Assembly (NCBI GenBank): GCA_029972135.1
Contig: CP124755.1
Location: 992,001-1,056,000, forward strand
Direction: 5' to 3'
DNA: 64,000 bases
From: Candidatus Thiocaldithrix dubininis
Lineage (GTDB): Bacteria > Pseudomonadota > Gammaproteobacteria > Thiotrichales > Thiotrichaceae
Shown: piece after piece, positions 8,737 to 16,247 of the stretch
Layout of the letters: every line of letters begins with the position of its first letter
Position numbering within the stretch: position 1 is the stretch's first letter
Position numbers and translations under genes: made by a program
Notes under the pieces: model-generated
Told to the model about the DNA's origin: nothing
What the model saw: only the letters and a program-made list of their open reading frames with translations
The model's database searches: none

Positions 8737-10242
8737 ATGACACAGCTAAGCTGGTTAGGGCTACAAGGCTATCGAATCCTTGAGAATCGGTTTGCTTTAT
8801 CAAAGTGTTTGTCCGTCTCACGTGCAGGCGAGCTGTATGCGGGTTGGGACTTAAACTTAATCGAAACAGAGGGAAATGGTGCAAAAATCCTTCTGCACTT
8901 GATTAATAAAGCTAATTTCCCAACCCTACAGACTGATAATATTCACTTATTGAAAGAAGTAACGACTCGCTTCAATAATAAAATAATATTATCAGCCTTA
9001 ACGGCAGGTGAAACTGATTCTGAAATTTGGTTTGTTTTTAAACATCCGGGGCATGCAGAACTTCAAGCGTTACCGACGCATGGTTTGGCACACCCGACTA
9101 TCTATCAACAGGTGCATAAGAATTTAAGAAGTGTTCAGATCAAACAAAGTACCCATTTAGATCCCAATCTAATGGTGGCGTCAGCCGATCATCAAATCTA
9201 TGTGATAGGCACGGCATTACTGGCAGAATTTAAAAATACTGGCAATTTATGGCCCACGAATCGGCTCAATACGTTTAGACGAATTGCTGTTCCCGGTTTG
9301 GTGTTGACCGCTGGCTTAGCTGCCGCGAGTACGCCTTTATTTTGGCAGTATGGCGATAAGGCGACCCAGAATGATAATCCCATGCCGGTTATTAGCGACA
9401 CGGCTAAGATTAGTGTTGCGGCAATGGAAGTCAGCACCGTTCCAGTCGTGCCGTCAGCCTTACCGTCAGTTGCCTTAACCTCTACCGCCAGTGTATCTGT
9501 TAGCCCAACGGCAACAGCTATGACACCAGTGGTTGTCAAGAGTGCCAGCCAAGCGGATAAACCCGAACGTGATGTAATGCGTATTAGCATTCAACGAGAG
9601 GAGAAATCCGCTGTCCCAAAGATTATTAAGGCGTCTGTGTCGAAAGTGACTAATGGCGCCGTTAATGCAGGTCGGGTCAATACCGCTGCTACAGGCATTG
9701 TGCGCGATAACTCGCAAGCGGATAAGCTTAACAAGTCAGCCGTTTTGACTAGTTTTGCGAAGGAAAAACCACTGGTTAAGGTAACTCAGCCTATCGTTAC
9801 CCAAAAAGCAGTTAAACCTGTGGTTAAACCATCGGAAAAATCGCAAGATTTACAAGATATTTCACCTGCAATTCAGCTAGTTGATACAGAGTCAACAAAA
9901 AGTGCGGTAGAGCCTGCGGATAGTGTTGATCAGATTATTAAAAATGGTTATGGTGCATTGCAGTCGAGTAAACTAGGTACACAAGCGGGGGGGGCAATGT
10001 ATTATGTTCAACAACTTAATCAACGTTCACCCGGGCATCCACAAGTGAATCGACTGGTTAGAGAAGTCGTATTAAAACGGCATGCCCAAGCGCGTAGTGG
10101 CATACAAAATGGGGATATTTCAGACGCTACGCAAGCCTTAGACATCGCTAAGCAGCTCATTCGTATATATAACTTAAAAGATATGAATGATGGGCATCAA
10201 CTATTAGTACATAAACTCTATAAAGCAAACGATACAAGTTAA
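8737..10242 (+). CDS. Pseudokinase-like single-pass membrane protein
   Basis: A 501-residue protein I do not recognise as a named family. Residues 11-110 resemble a Ser/Thr kinase N-lobe (YRILENRFALSKCLSVSRAG, then LYAGWDL and an FKHPGHAEL hinge-like segment), and HLDPNLMV at 140-147 recalls the HxDxKPxNLxV catalytic loop. HRD, the invariant Lys and DFG are all missing, so it cannot be an ordinary kinase. One membrane helix follows (about 183-203), then a long Ser/Thr/Val/Lys-rich linker (205-400) and a helical, TPR-like C-terminal domain (about 410-495). The roadblock gene begins 12 bases later, suggesting a joint role. Confidence 0.6.
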   Translation: MTQLSWLGLQGYRILENRFALSKCLSVSRAGELYAGWDLNLIETEGNGAKILLHLINKANFPTLQTDNIHLLKEVTTRFNNKIILSALTAGETDSEIWFVFKHPGHAELQALPTHGLAHPTIYQQVHKNLRSVQIKQSTHLDPNLMVASADHQIYVIGTALLAEFKNTGNLWPTNRLNTFRRIAVPGLVLTAGLAAASTPLFWQYGDKATQNDNPMPVISDTAKISVAAMEVSTVPVVPSALPSVALTSTASVSVSPTATAMTPVVVKSASQADKPERDVMRISIQREEKSAVPKIIKASVSKVTNGAVNAGRVNTAATGIVRDNSQADKLNKSAVLTSFAKEKPLVKVTQPIVTQKAVKPVVKPSEKSQDLQDISPAIQLVDTESTKSAVEPADSVDQIIKNGYGALQSSKLGTQAGGAMYYVQQLNQRSPGHPQVNRLVREVVLKRHAQARSGIQNGDISDATQALDIAKQLIRIYNLKDMNDGHQLLVHKLYKANDTS

Positions 10243-10254
10243 AAGGGCTTTTAT

Positions 10255-10620
10255 ATGGATTATCAAGGGCTAAATCAATTATTTGATAATTTAAATAAAT
10301 CGATTCCAGAAGTTAATCTGATTTCAATCTTAACAGTGGACGGTTTACCTATTCTCAGTAGTCAGCAGGAAGACGATAACACCGATTCCTTATCAGCCTT
10401 AACGGCGCTGATGTGTAATTGTGCGGATCGCATTGCAGGTTGTTTTGAGCCAGCAGGGTTAAATGGGGCAGTGGTTAGCTTTAATGACCAAAACTATACG
10501 GTGATTAAGTTAAGCAAAGATTATGCTTTAGGCATTAAAACCCCGACTAGCATTGAACATGCTTGGTTAATGCAACGGGTGCGACAATTAGTACAAACCA
10601 CGCCAGCGGCGTTCAATTAA
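10255..10620 (+). CDS. Roadblock/LC7 domain protein
   Basis: A 121-residue single-domain protein with the roadblock/LC7 fold: an N-terminal helix (LNQLFDNLNKSIPEV), then the strand pair LISILTVDGLPILSS, a central helix with LSALTALMCNCADRIAG and a C-terminal strand/helix. In bacteria such proteins bind or regulate small Ras-like GTPases such as MglA, or act in kinase and filament complexes. No GTPase gene is in the window. Its immediate partner is the upstream pseudokinase gene (12-base gap), and a terminator follows, so the two form an isolated two-gene operon. Confidence 0.75.
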   Translation: MDYQGLNQLFDNLNKSIPEVNLISILTVDGLPILSSQQEDDNTDSLSALTALMCNCADRIAGCFEPAGLNGAVVSFNDQNYTVIKLSKDYALGIKTPTSIEHAWLMQRVRQLVQTTPAAFN

Positions 10621-10646
10621 TTCCACGCATTGCTGACGGGAAACAT

Positions 10647-10682
10647 AAACAGTATTTTGTGTAATGCAAAATACTGTTTTAG
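10647..10682 (+). terminator. Terminator after the roadblock gene
   Basis: A perfect 12-base stem (aaacagtatttt at 10647-10658, aaaatactgttt at 10668-10679) with a 9-base loop, ending in four T residues. It closes the pseudokinase/roadblock operon. Confidence 0.7.
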
Positions 10683-10707
10683 CTGGCGCTCTTAGTGAGA
10701 ATACAAT

Positions 10708-11478
10708 ATGCGTTATTATGTGCTAGGTCTTATCTTATTCAGTTGGCTATTCAGTGCTTGCCATTCCCAACATAACAACACGATTACACCCACCTTTCAA
10801 ACCTTTAACTTACCTGCGGATACAACACAAGCATTAGTGGTGACCAGTGCAGATTGGTCGGCAAATAGCGGGCAATTACAGCGTTATCAAAAACAAGCCC
10901 AACATTGGCTGGCAGTTGGCTCGCCGATGCAAGTTCGACTCGGGCGTAATGGCATGGGTTGGGGCTTAGGTTTACAGCAAACTAATACTAATGCACCGCA
11001 AAAATTAGAAGGTGATGGGCGCGCGCCTGCGGGTATTTTCTCATTAGGTACAAGCTTTGGTTATGCACAACATGCGCCTATCAATATGACTTGGCCTTAT
11101 TTGGTCAGTACAGAACGCGATTATTACGTCGATGATGTTAATTCGCCGCTGTATAACCATTGGGTGAAAATTCCCGAACATGCTATGAATAACCCTCGCT
11201 TATTTTGGGCTTCCAGTGAAACCATGCGGCGCACGGATCAGCAATATGAAAATGGGCTTATTATCGAGCATAATACCTATCCACCTGTTAAAGGTCGGGG
11301 AAGTGCTATTTTTATGCACGTTTGGCTGAATCCTACAACACCAACTTCCGGCTGCACGGCGATGGCAAAACGCGACTTATTAACCGTTTTACGTTGGTTA
11401 GCGCCAAATGCTAAGCCAGTTCTAATTCAAGCCCCGCAAAGCGTTTTAAATCAGTTAACGCTTCCAGTGAGAAATTAA
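10708..11478 (+). CDS. YkuD-type L,D-transpeptidase-like lipoprotein
   Basis: A 256-residue exported protein. The N terminus is a lipoprotein signal with LFSAC as lipobox (Cys18). The catalytic domain carries the YkuD signature: the histidine segment AIFMHVW and the nucleophile motif TSGCTAMA (about residues 210-225), preceded by GDGRAPAGIFSLG, typical of the ErfK/YbiS-like COG3786 branch. These enzymes cross-link peptidoglycan or attach proteins to it in the periplasm. The 3' end overlaps the convergent downstream gene by 24 bases. Confidence 0.8.
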   Translation: MRYYVLGLILFSWLFSACHSQHNNTITPTFQTFNLPADTTQALVVTSADWSANSGQLQRYQKQAQHWLAVGSPMQVRLGRNGMGWGLGLQQTNTNAPQKLEGDGRAPAGIFSLGTSFGYAQHAPINMTWPYLVSTERDYYVDDVNSPLYNHWVKIPEHAMNNPRLFWASSETMRRTDQQYENGLIIEHNTYPPVKGRGSAIFMHVWLNPTTPTSGCTAMAKRDLLTVLRWLAPNAKPVLIQAPQSVLNQLTLPVRN

Positions 11479-12150
11479 GGCTTTGGTTTGTTCCAACAAA
11501 TAATTTTTACGCCAACGATCACCTTGCGTCTGTTTTAAAATGGTTTCCAGTTGATGTAAACACGCCGCTTGGCGCTGAGGTTTGTGCTTTGCCCAATCTT
11601 TTAATAAGGATAATAAGGCGCTGTCCAAATCCAAATCCAAATAAATTGGGTTGGCGTATTCACTTAAAACTCGATCAAATAAATGCTGTTGTTGTTCAGG
11701 TGTTAAAGCACTGGCAGATTCCCATAGTGTAGTTACCGCTGTGCGCATTAAGCTATGTACATGCTCATCTGGGTCTTCCATTTGATCTGCCATTACCGGC
11801 AAACAGGTAATGACTGCTAAGCATAATTCTGAGGCTTCACGCGGGGGAGTGGTGGCTTTACGCCCCGCTAATAATAATTTGTGAATAACGCCATTAAGTG
11901 CTTCTGCACTGCCTGCATTAATGAAATGTTCACGCCCTGCATAGCGTTCAATCATGCCTAAAATAAGTTGTTTATACTTAGGTTCGACTGATTCATTACT
12001 GGATAATAAATCTGAGAAGCAAATCAGTAAGGTTTCATGAAAATCATTGTCATGTAAGGCTTTTTCGCGCACGAATTCTTGTAATTGTTCATAGGATAAC
12101 TGTGACAAAATTAAATCAATTTGACCTTGGCGGGTCGTTGGTTTTCTCAT
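11455..12150 (-). CDS. Helical protein of unknown function
   Basis: A 231-residue, mostly alpha-helical cytoplasmic protein. It starts with a helix (LILSQLSYEQLQEFVREKAL) and continues with repeated helical hairpins of HEAT-like look, such as LCLAVITCLPVMADQM. This general pattern resembles helical domains found beside SWIM zinc fingers, but no zinc motif is present and I do not assign a family. It is transcribed divergently from cbiA/cobB and overlaps the end of the transpeptidase gene by 24 bases. Confidence 0.6.
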   Translation of the reverse strand: MRKPTTRQGQIDLILSQLSYEQLQEFVREKALHDNDFHETLLICFSDLLSSNESVEPKYKQLILGMIERYAGREHFINAGSAEALNGVIHKLLLAGRKATTPPREASELCLAVITCLPVMADQMEDPDEHVHSLMRTAVTTLWESASALTPEQQQHLFDRVLSEYANPIYLDLDLDSALLSLLKDWAKHKPQRQAACLHQLETILKQTQGDRWRKNYLLEQTKALISHWKR

Positions 12151-12239
12151 AAATAGCCCCTAGCAATTGGGCGCAAAGTGTAACCAGTTCTCCCTTTTGG
12201 GTAAATGAACCAAAGCGGTTTTATACGTTAAGATGATGC

Positions 12240-13613
12240 ATGGCTAGAATCTTTATTTCCGCTCCGCATAAATCCTCTGGCAAAACCACGGTGTCGATTG
12301 GCTTATGTGCCGCTTTGCAACAACAAGGGCTTCAGGTACAACCGTTTAAAAAAGGCCCAGATTATATTGACCCGTTATGGCTTACGGCAGCCAGTCAACG
12401 CGCTTGTCACAATCTAGATTTTAATACCATGCTGCCGCTAGAAATCCAGCAAACGGTACAGCATTACGCGCAAGATGCCGATATTGCCATTATTGAGGCG
12501 AATAAAGGGCTATACGATGGTATGGCGCTATCCGGTGAAGATAGTAACGCCGCGTTAGCCAAGTTATTGCAAACCCCGGTTGTGTTGGTAGTCGATAGCC
12601 GTGGCATGACACGCGGCATTGCACCTTTATTGCTAGGCTATCAAGCATTTGATCAGCAAGTGAATATTGCAGGAATTATTCTTAATCGCACTGGTGGCGC
12701 ACGGCATATTGCTAAATTACGTGAATCCATTGAACATTACACTGATATTAAAGTATTGGGGGCGATTGCCAATAGCGCTAGTTTGGAAATTGAGGAACGG
12801 CACTTAGGCTTAATGCCAAGTAATGAAGCCTCGCAAGCCAGTCAACAAATTGCACAAATTGCGCAGCAAGTAGGCGATCAAGTCGATTTAGACTTATTAA
12901 TGCAGCTCGCGCAGCAAGCTTCTGCCTTAACTGTGCCAGTATTAGATTTAAGCGGTTCGACGCAATCTAAAGTGCGTATTGGCATCTGTCAGGATGCCGC
13001 ATTTGGCTTTTACTACCCCAGTGATATTGCCGCTTTGCAACGCGCGGGGGCGGAATTAGTACCGATTAATACTCTACAAGCGCAACACTTACCGCCGCTT
13101 GATGGCTTATTTATTGGTGGCGGCTTTCCTGAAACGCACATGCAAGCTTTAAGCGCAAATCGGTCTATGCGTACTGCAATTTATCAAGCGATTGAAAACG
13201 GCTTGCCCACCTATGCCGAATGTGGCGGCTTAATGTACTTGTCACGCTCGATTCAATGGCAAGGTCAACACGCGGAGATGGTTGGCATTATTCCGGGCGA
13301 TGCGGTGATGCATAGCAAACCACAAGGGCGCGGCTATGTGCAATTAATCGCTACTGAGCATATGCCGTGGGCGCAACCCTATGACAATATGCCATATGTG
13401 GTGAAGGCACATGAATTCCATTACTCCCGTTTGGAAAATCTCAATCAGCAAGGCACTTACGCCTTTAAAATGCTGCGCGGTACGGGGATTAATGGCACAC
13501 ACGACGGCTGGGTTTATAAAAATCTATTAGCCTCGTATACGCATTTACGAGATACCTCGCAATGCCATTGGGCAAGTCGCTTTGTTGAGTTTGTCAGGAG
13601 CAAGCAGGCTTAA
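12240..13613 (+). CDS. cobB: Cobyrinate a,c-diamide synthase
   Basis: A 457-residue CbiA/CobB-family enzyme that amidates carboxylates a and c of the corrin ring using glutamine and ATP. An N-terminal P-loop domain is visible (SAPHKSSGKTTVSIGL) with GPDYIDPLW, and a C-terminal class I glutamine amidotransferase-like domain carries FIGGGFPETH and the nucleophile segment YAECGGLMYLS (about residues 325-335). Length is standard. No other cobalamin gene is in the window, so the aerobic versus anaerobic name (CobB versus CbiA) is a guess. It ends four bases inside the convergent iron-sulfur gene. Confidence 0.88.
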   Translation: MARIFISAPHKSSGKTTVSIGLCAALQQQGLQVQPFKKGPDYIDPLWLTAASQRACHNLDFNTMLPLEIQQTVQHYAQDADIAIIEANKGLYDGMALSGEDSNAALAKLLQTPVVLVVDSRGMTRGIAPLLLGYQAFDQQVNIAGIILNRTGGARHIAKLRESIEHYTDIKVLGAIANSASLEIEERHLGLMPSNEASQASQQIAQIAQQVGDQVDLDLLMQLAQQASALTVPVLDLSGSTQSKVRIGICQDAAFGFYYPSDIAALQRAGAELVPINTLQAQHLPPLDGLFIGGGFPETHMQALSANRSMRTAIYQAIENGLPTYAECGGLMYLSRSIQWQGQHAEMVGIIPGDAVMHSKPQGRGYVQLIATEHMPWAQPYDNMPYVVKAHEFHYSRLENLNQQGTYAFKMLRGTGINGTHDGWVYKNLLASYTHLRDTSQCHWASRFVEFVRSKQA

Positions 13614-14701
13614 TCCGATAAAACTTGAAATAGGTGTTTATGGTGATTGATTTGGCTGCAAATCGGGCAATAAGTCGGCGGATTTGTTTCCGGTTGGAGA
13701 TAATGAAAACTTGCACCACAGGCTTTACAGCGGTGGTAGCTGAGGGCGAATTGTTGCGTTTCAGCGACTTGTAAGGCTTGCACACGGATGGCTTGTTGAT
13801 CGCAAACATCCACACAAATGCCACAACCGGTGCAATTTTCGGGCTTAATGCTATAAGCCGTGAGGGTTTTATCTTCCATTTCCAATACCAAAGCTGCGTG
13901 TGGGCATAGGCGCATACAGGCATGGCAAGCATTACAGCGCTTGCTATCTAAACTCGGCACGTAAGCTTGTAAACAGGGTGTTTGCATGGGTGCGGGGAGG
14001 CGTTGCGGCCAAGTGACAATAGCGGGTGTAGTGTCGGGCTGTGGCTCAAGTTGTTCTAGTCCAGTTTCAATGGCTGATAGCGCTGCTTTACGGAAAAAAC
14101 TGCGACGGCTCACGCTAGACGTATGAGTATGACTTTCAAGTGGGGTTTGTAAGGCATTTAACCATTGGCTGGTATTGACTTGGGCATGTTTAAACGTAGG
14201 AGCTTGGCGGGCGTTTAAGAGCTGATTAACTCGTGCTAATTGTTCGCGGAATTGATCACGCTGTGCATAACGCGGGCAAGTATTACAAGTACCGCGACAC
14301 GATAAAATTTGGTTAAATCCAGCTTGATAATGTGTAGTTAAAAAATCAGCAGTCAATGCGTGTAAGCAAGGCACGATACCCGCAGAGTTATCTACAATGC
14401 CACTATGCTCACAGGCTAGAAGCAAGGTAGGTTGTTGGTTAAATTGGCAGGTTGCTGCTTGAAATTCAAAGCTAATAGCAGTTTCAGGGCAAGCACTGAC
14501 ACATAAACCACATAAGTTACAACGTTGAGTATCTAAGCCTAAGCTGTCGTCGGTTAATACCCAGGCTTGTTGCGGGCAACTATCCACGCACTGTTGGCAA
14601 GTAGCCGTATCACAATGTGTATATACACAACGTGCGGCAATAATATCGGGCAATGCCCATTTTTGCTGAAGATAATCGCGCAATAAATGGGCATCACTCA
14701 T
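13610..14701 (-). CDS. Two-part polyferredoxin with internal twin-arginine-like motif
   Basis: A 363-residue iron-sulfur protein, last gene of the molybdoenzyme operon. The N-terminal half has a Cys cluster (TCQQCVDSCP), a full CNLCGLCVSACP motif and an extra CRGTCNTCPR. At about residues 197-205 comes SRRSFFRKAA, like a Tat signal motif but internal. The C-terminal half has CNACHACMRLCP and CTGCGICVDVCDQ plus two CxxC pairs (CKACG and CPIC) that look zinc- or rubredoxin-like. This suggests fusion of two ferredoxins, the second once possibly exported. A role in electron transfer to, or maturation of, the molybdoenzyme is inferred from the 6-base gap to torD. Confidence 0.75.
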   Translation of the reverse strand: MSDAHLLRDYLQQKWALPDIIAARCVYTHCDTATCQQCVDSCPQQAWVLTDDSLGLDTQRCNLCGLCVSACPETAISFEFQAATCQFNQQPTLLLACEHSGIVDNSAGIVPCLHALTADFLTTHYQAGFNQILSCRGTCNTCPRYAQRDQFREQLARVNQLLNARQAPTFKHAQVNTSQWLNALQTPLESHTHTSSVSRRSFFRKAALSAIETGLEQLEPQPDTTPAIVTWPQRLPAPMQTPCLQAYVPSLDSKRCNACHACMRLCPHAALVLEMEDKTLTAYSIKPENCTGCGICVDVCDQQAIRVQALQVAETQQFALSYHRCKACGASFHYLQPETNPPTYCPICSQINHHKHLFQVLSD

Positions 14702-14707
14702 AAAAAT

Positions 14708-15463
14708 TTACCAACTCGGGGCAGTGCCGGGGAAGTATTGTAAAGGTACAGCTACCGCTTTGGCATTGGCAAGCGCTTTTAATCGAGCTTCGATTTCCTC
14801 AGTACTGGGGCGGGTTTCACCTAAAATATCGGCTAAGGTGTCGCGCAATTGGTCGCAATATAAACCAGTAATCAGCGCCAATGATGCATAAAACAGCGTA
14901 TCACAGCGTTGAATGACCCGTGAAGTAAAAGGCAATAACCAGCGCATGAGATGTTCATCCATAAAGCTGGCTGCTTCGCGCAAATAATCAGGGGAAATTG
15001 CCGCTTTTTCTAATAAATGAGCCACAAATAGCAGCTCATTAACCAAATGGTCGTCTGCCATAATGCGCCAAGATGGCACTTGCAAATCATGTGCTTGGTA
15101 TAATTCGCGCACTTCAAACATAGCATCTTGGCAAGTTAACTCTTCATCATCTGTCCACGCCGATTCAGAAGGCGACGCCCGATAATGTCCGGTTAAATAA
15201 ATAGCCGCAAAGTCCGTTGCTAAGGTGTCTAATACGGTTTGTGTATTGACCGTGTGCCATTCACCAATTGCAGTATCCATTTGTGCCAGCGCTTCCGTCA
15301 ATTTGCCTTCAGGTAGCCAGCCTAGCAAAGGCGAAAAACTATTCGACTTTAAGGCTTGCAAGCAGTCATGGCTGAGTTCTTGCGCATGCAAATCTGCCAG
15401 CAGACGTAAGTCTGTGGCAGTATTATTGGCAAAATCGCTTAATAACTTTTGGTTATTTGGCAT
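14708..15463 (-). CDS. TorD/DmsD-family molybdoenzyme chaperone
   Basis: About 251 residues, all-helical, with the TorD-type core: LATDFAAIYLTG, the following acidic stretch, HDLQVPSW and DDHLVNELLFVAHLLEKA, then MDEHLMRWLLPF. These cytoplasmic chaperones bind the Tat signal of a molybdoenzyme until the cofactor is loaded. The start is set at the Met followed by PNNQK; a longer reading frame upstream would run deep into the preceding gene and has an Arg/Leu-rich implausible N terminus. It overlaps the end of the 4Fe-4S gene by 11 bases. Client: most likely the adjacent DMSO-reductase-family subunit. Confidence 0.85.
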   Translation of the reverse strand: MPNNQKLLSDFANNTATDLRLLADLHAQELSHDCLQALKSNSFSPLLGWLPEGKLTEALAQMDTAIGEWHTVNTQTVLDTLATDFAAIYLTGHYRASPSESAWTDDEELTCQDAMFEVRELYQAHDLQVPSWRIMADDHLVNELLFVAHLLEKAAISPDYLREAASFMDEHLMRWLLPFTSRVIQRCDTLFYASLALITGLYCDQLRDTLADILGETRPSTEEIEARLKALANAKAVAVPLQYFPGTAPSW

Positions 15464-16226
15464 TCGTGGTATCCGGCGTAGAAGTAGCAGGCGCAGTCGG
15501 TGCTGGTGCGGCAGCAGGTGCATTCGTAGCAGGTGCTGGCGCGTTGGTCACGGGCTGTTCGATACCTTTACTATGTGCCACAAATACGATGGAAGGTAAA
15601 GTTAAATCAGGGTTAGCCATATTTTTAACTTGGCGTGCTAATTTATCTTTATCGTTCGGTCCCATCGCTAAGGTTGGTTGTGTACCTGCACGTAATTTAT
15701 CAATGGGACCAACATCCAATACCCGCATCATACAAGCCTGTACACAGTAAGGTTTGCGACCCGCGTCGATTTCATCCACACACAAGTTACACTTGCCGAC
15801 AATATTTTGCTCAGGAATATATTGCGGTGCGCCAAACGGGCAAGCTGCTTCACAACGACGGCAACCAATACATAAGGTTGAATCAATATCAACAATGCCG
15901 TCTTTTTTGCGTTTAAAAATAGCGCCGGTTGGGCAAGTCGGTAGACAAGCGGGTTCGGCGCAATGGTTGCAAGACATATTCACCTTATACGCAAATACAT
16001 CAGGGAACGTGCCACCCTCGACGTACATGACTCGGCGAAAACGCGGTCCCGGTGCTAAGCCATTTTTATCTTTACAGGCAATTTCACAGGCACGACAACC
16101 AATGCAGTCAACGTTGTTGTGAATAAAGCCCAGTTGCATCTCCGGTTGCACGGGTGTGTAAGTTTCTTTTTTGCGGCGCTTAATCGCTTCTTTAATTGCG
16201 CCTTTATCTTGGGTTTCATTTGCCAT
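15453..16226 (-). CDS. Four-cluster 4Fe-4S electron-transfer subunit (DmsB/PsrB-like)
   Basis: A 257-residue iron-sulfur subunit. Four cysteine clusters are visible: CIGCRACEIACKD, CNHCAEPACLPTCP, CIGCRRCEAACPFG and CNLCVDEIDAGRKPYCVQAC, the standard layout of DmsB/NrfC/PsrB proteins that pass electrons to the catalytic subunit. There is no signal peptide, so it probably rides out with the Tat-bearing partner. The C-terminal 40 residues are an Ala/Pro/Thr-rich tail, which is unusual. AAGGAG eight bases before the ATG at 16226 decides the start over a GTG one codon earlier. It lies 18 bases after the catalytic gene. Confidence 0.9.
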   Translation of the reverse strand: MANETQDKGAIKEAIKRRKKETYTPVQPEMQLGFIHNNVDCIGCRACEIACKDKNGLAPGPRFRRVMYVEGGTFPDVFAYKVNMSCNHCAEPACLPTCPTGAIFKRKKDGIVDIDSTLCIGCRRCEAACPFGAPQYIPEQNIVGKCNLCVDEIDAGRKPYCVQACMMRVLDVGPIDKLRAGTQPTLAMGPNDKDKLARQVKNMANPDLTLPSIVFVAHSKGIEQPVTNAPAPATNAPAAAPAPTAPATSTPDTTNAK

Positions 16227-16247
16227 CACTAGAACTCCTTGCGCAAA

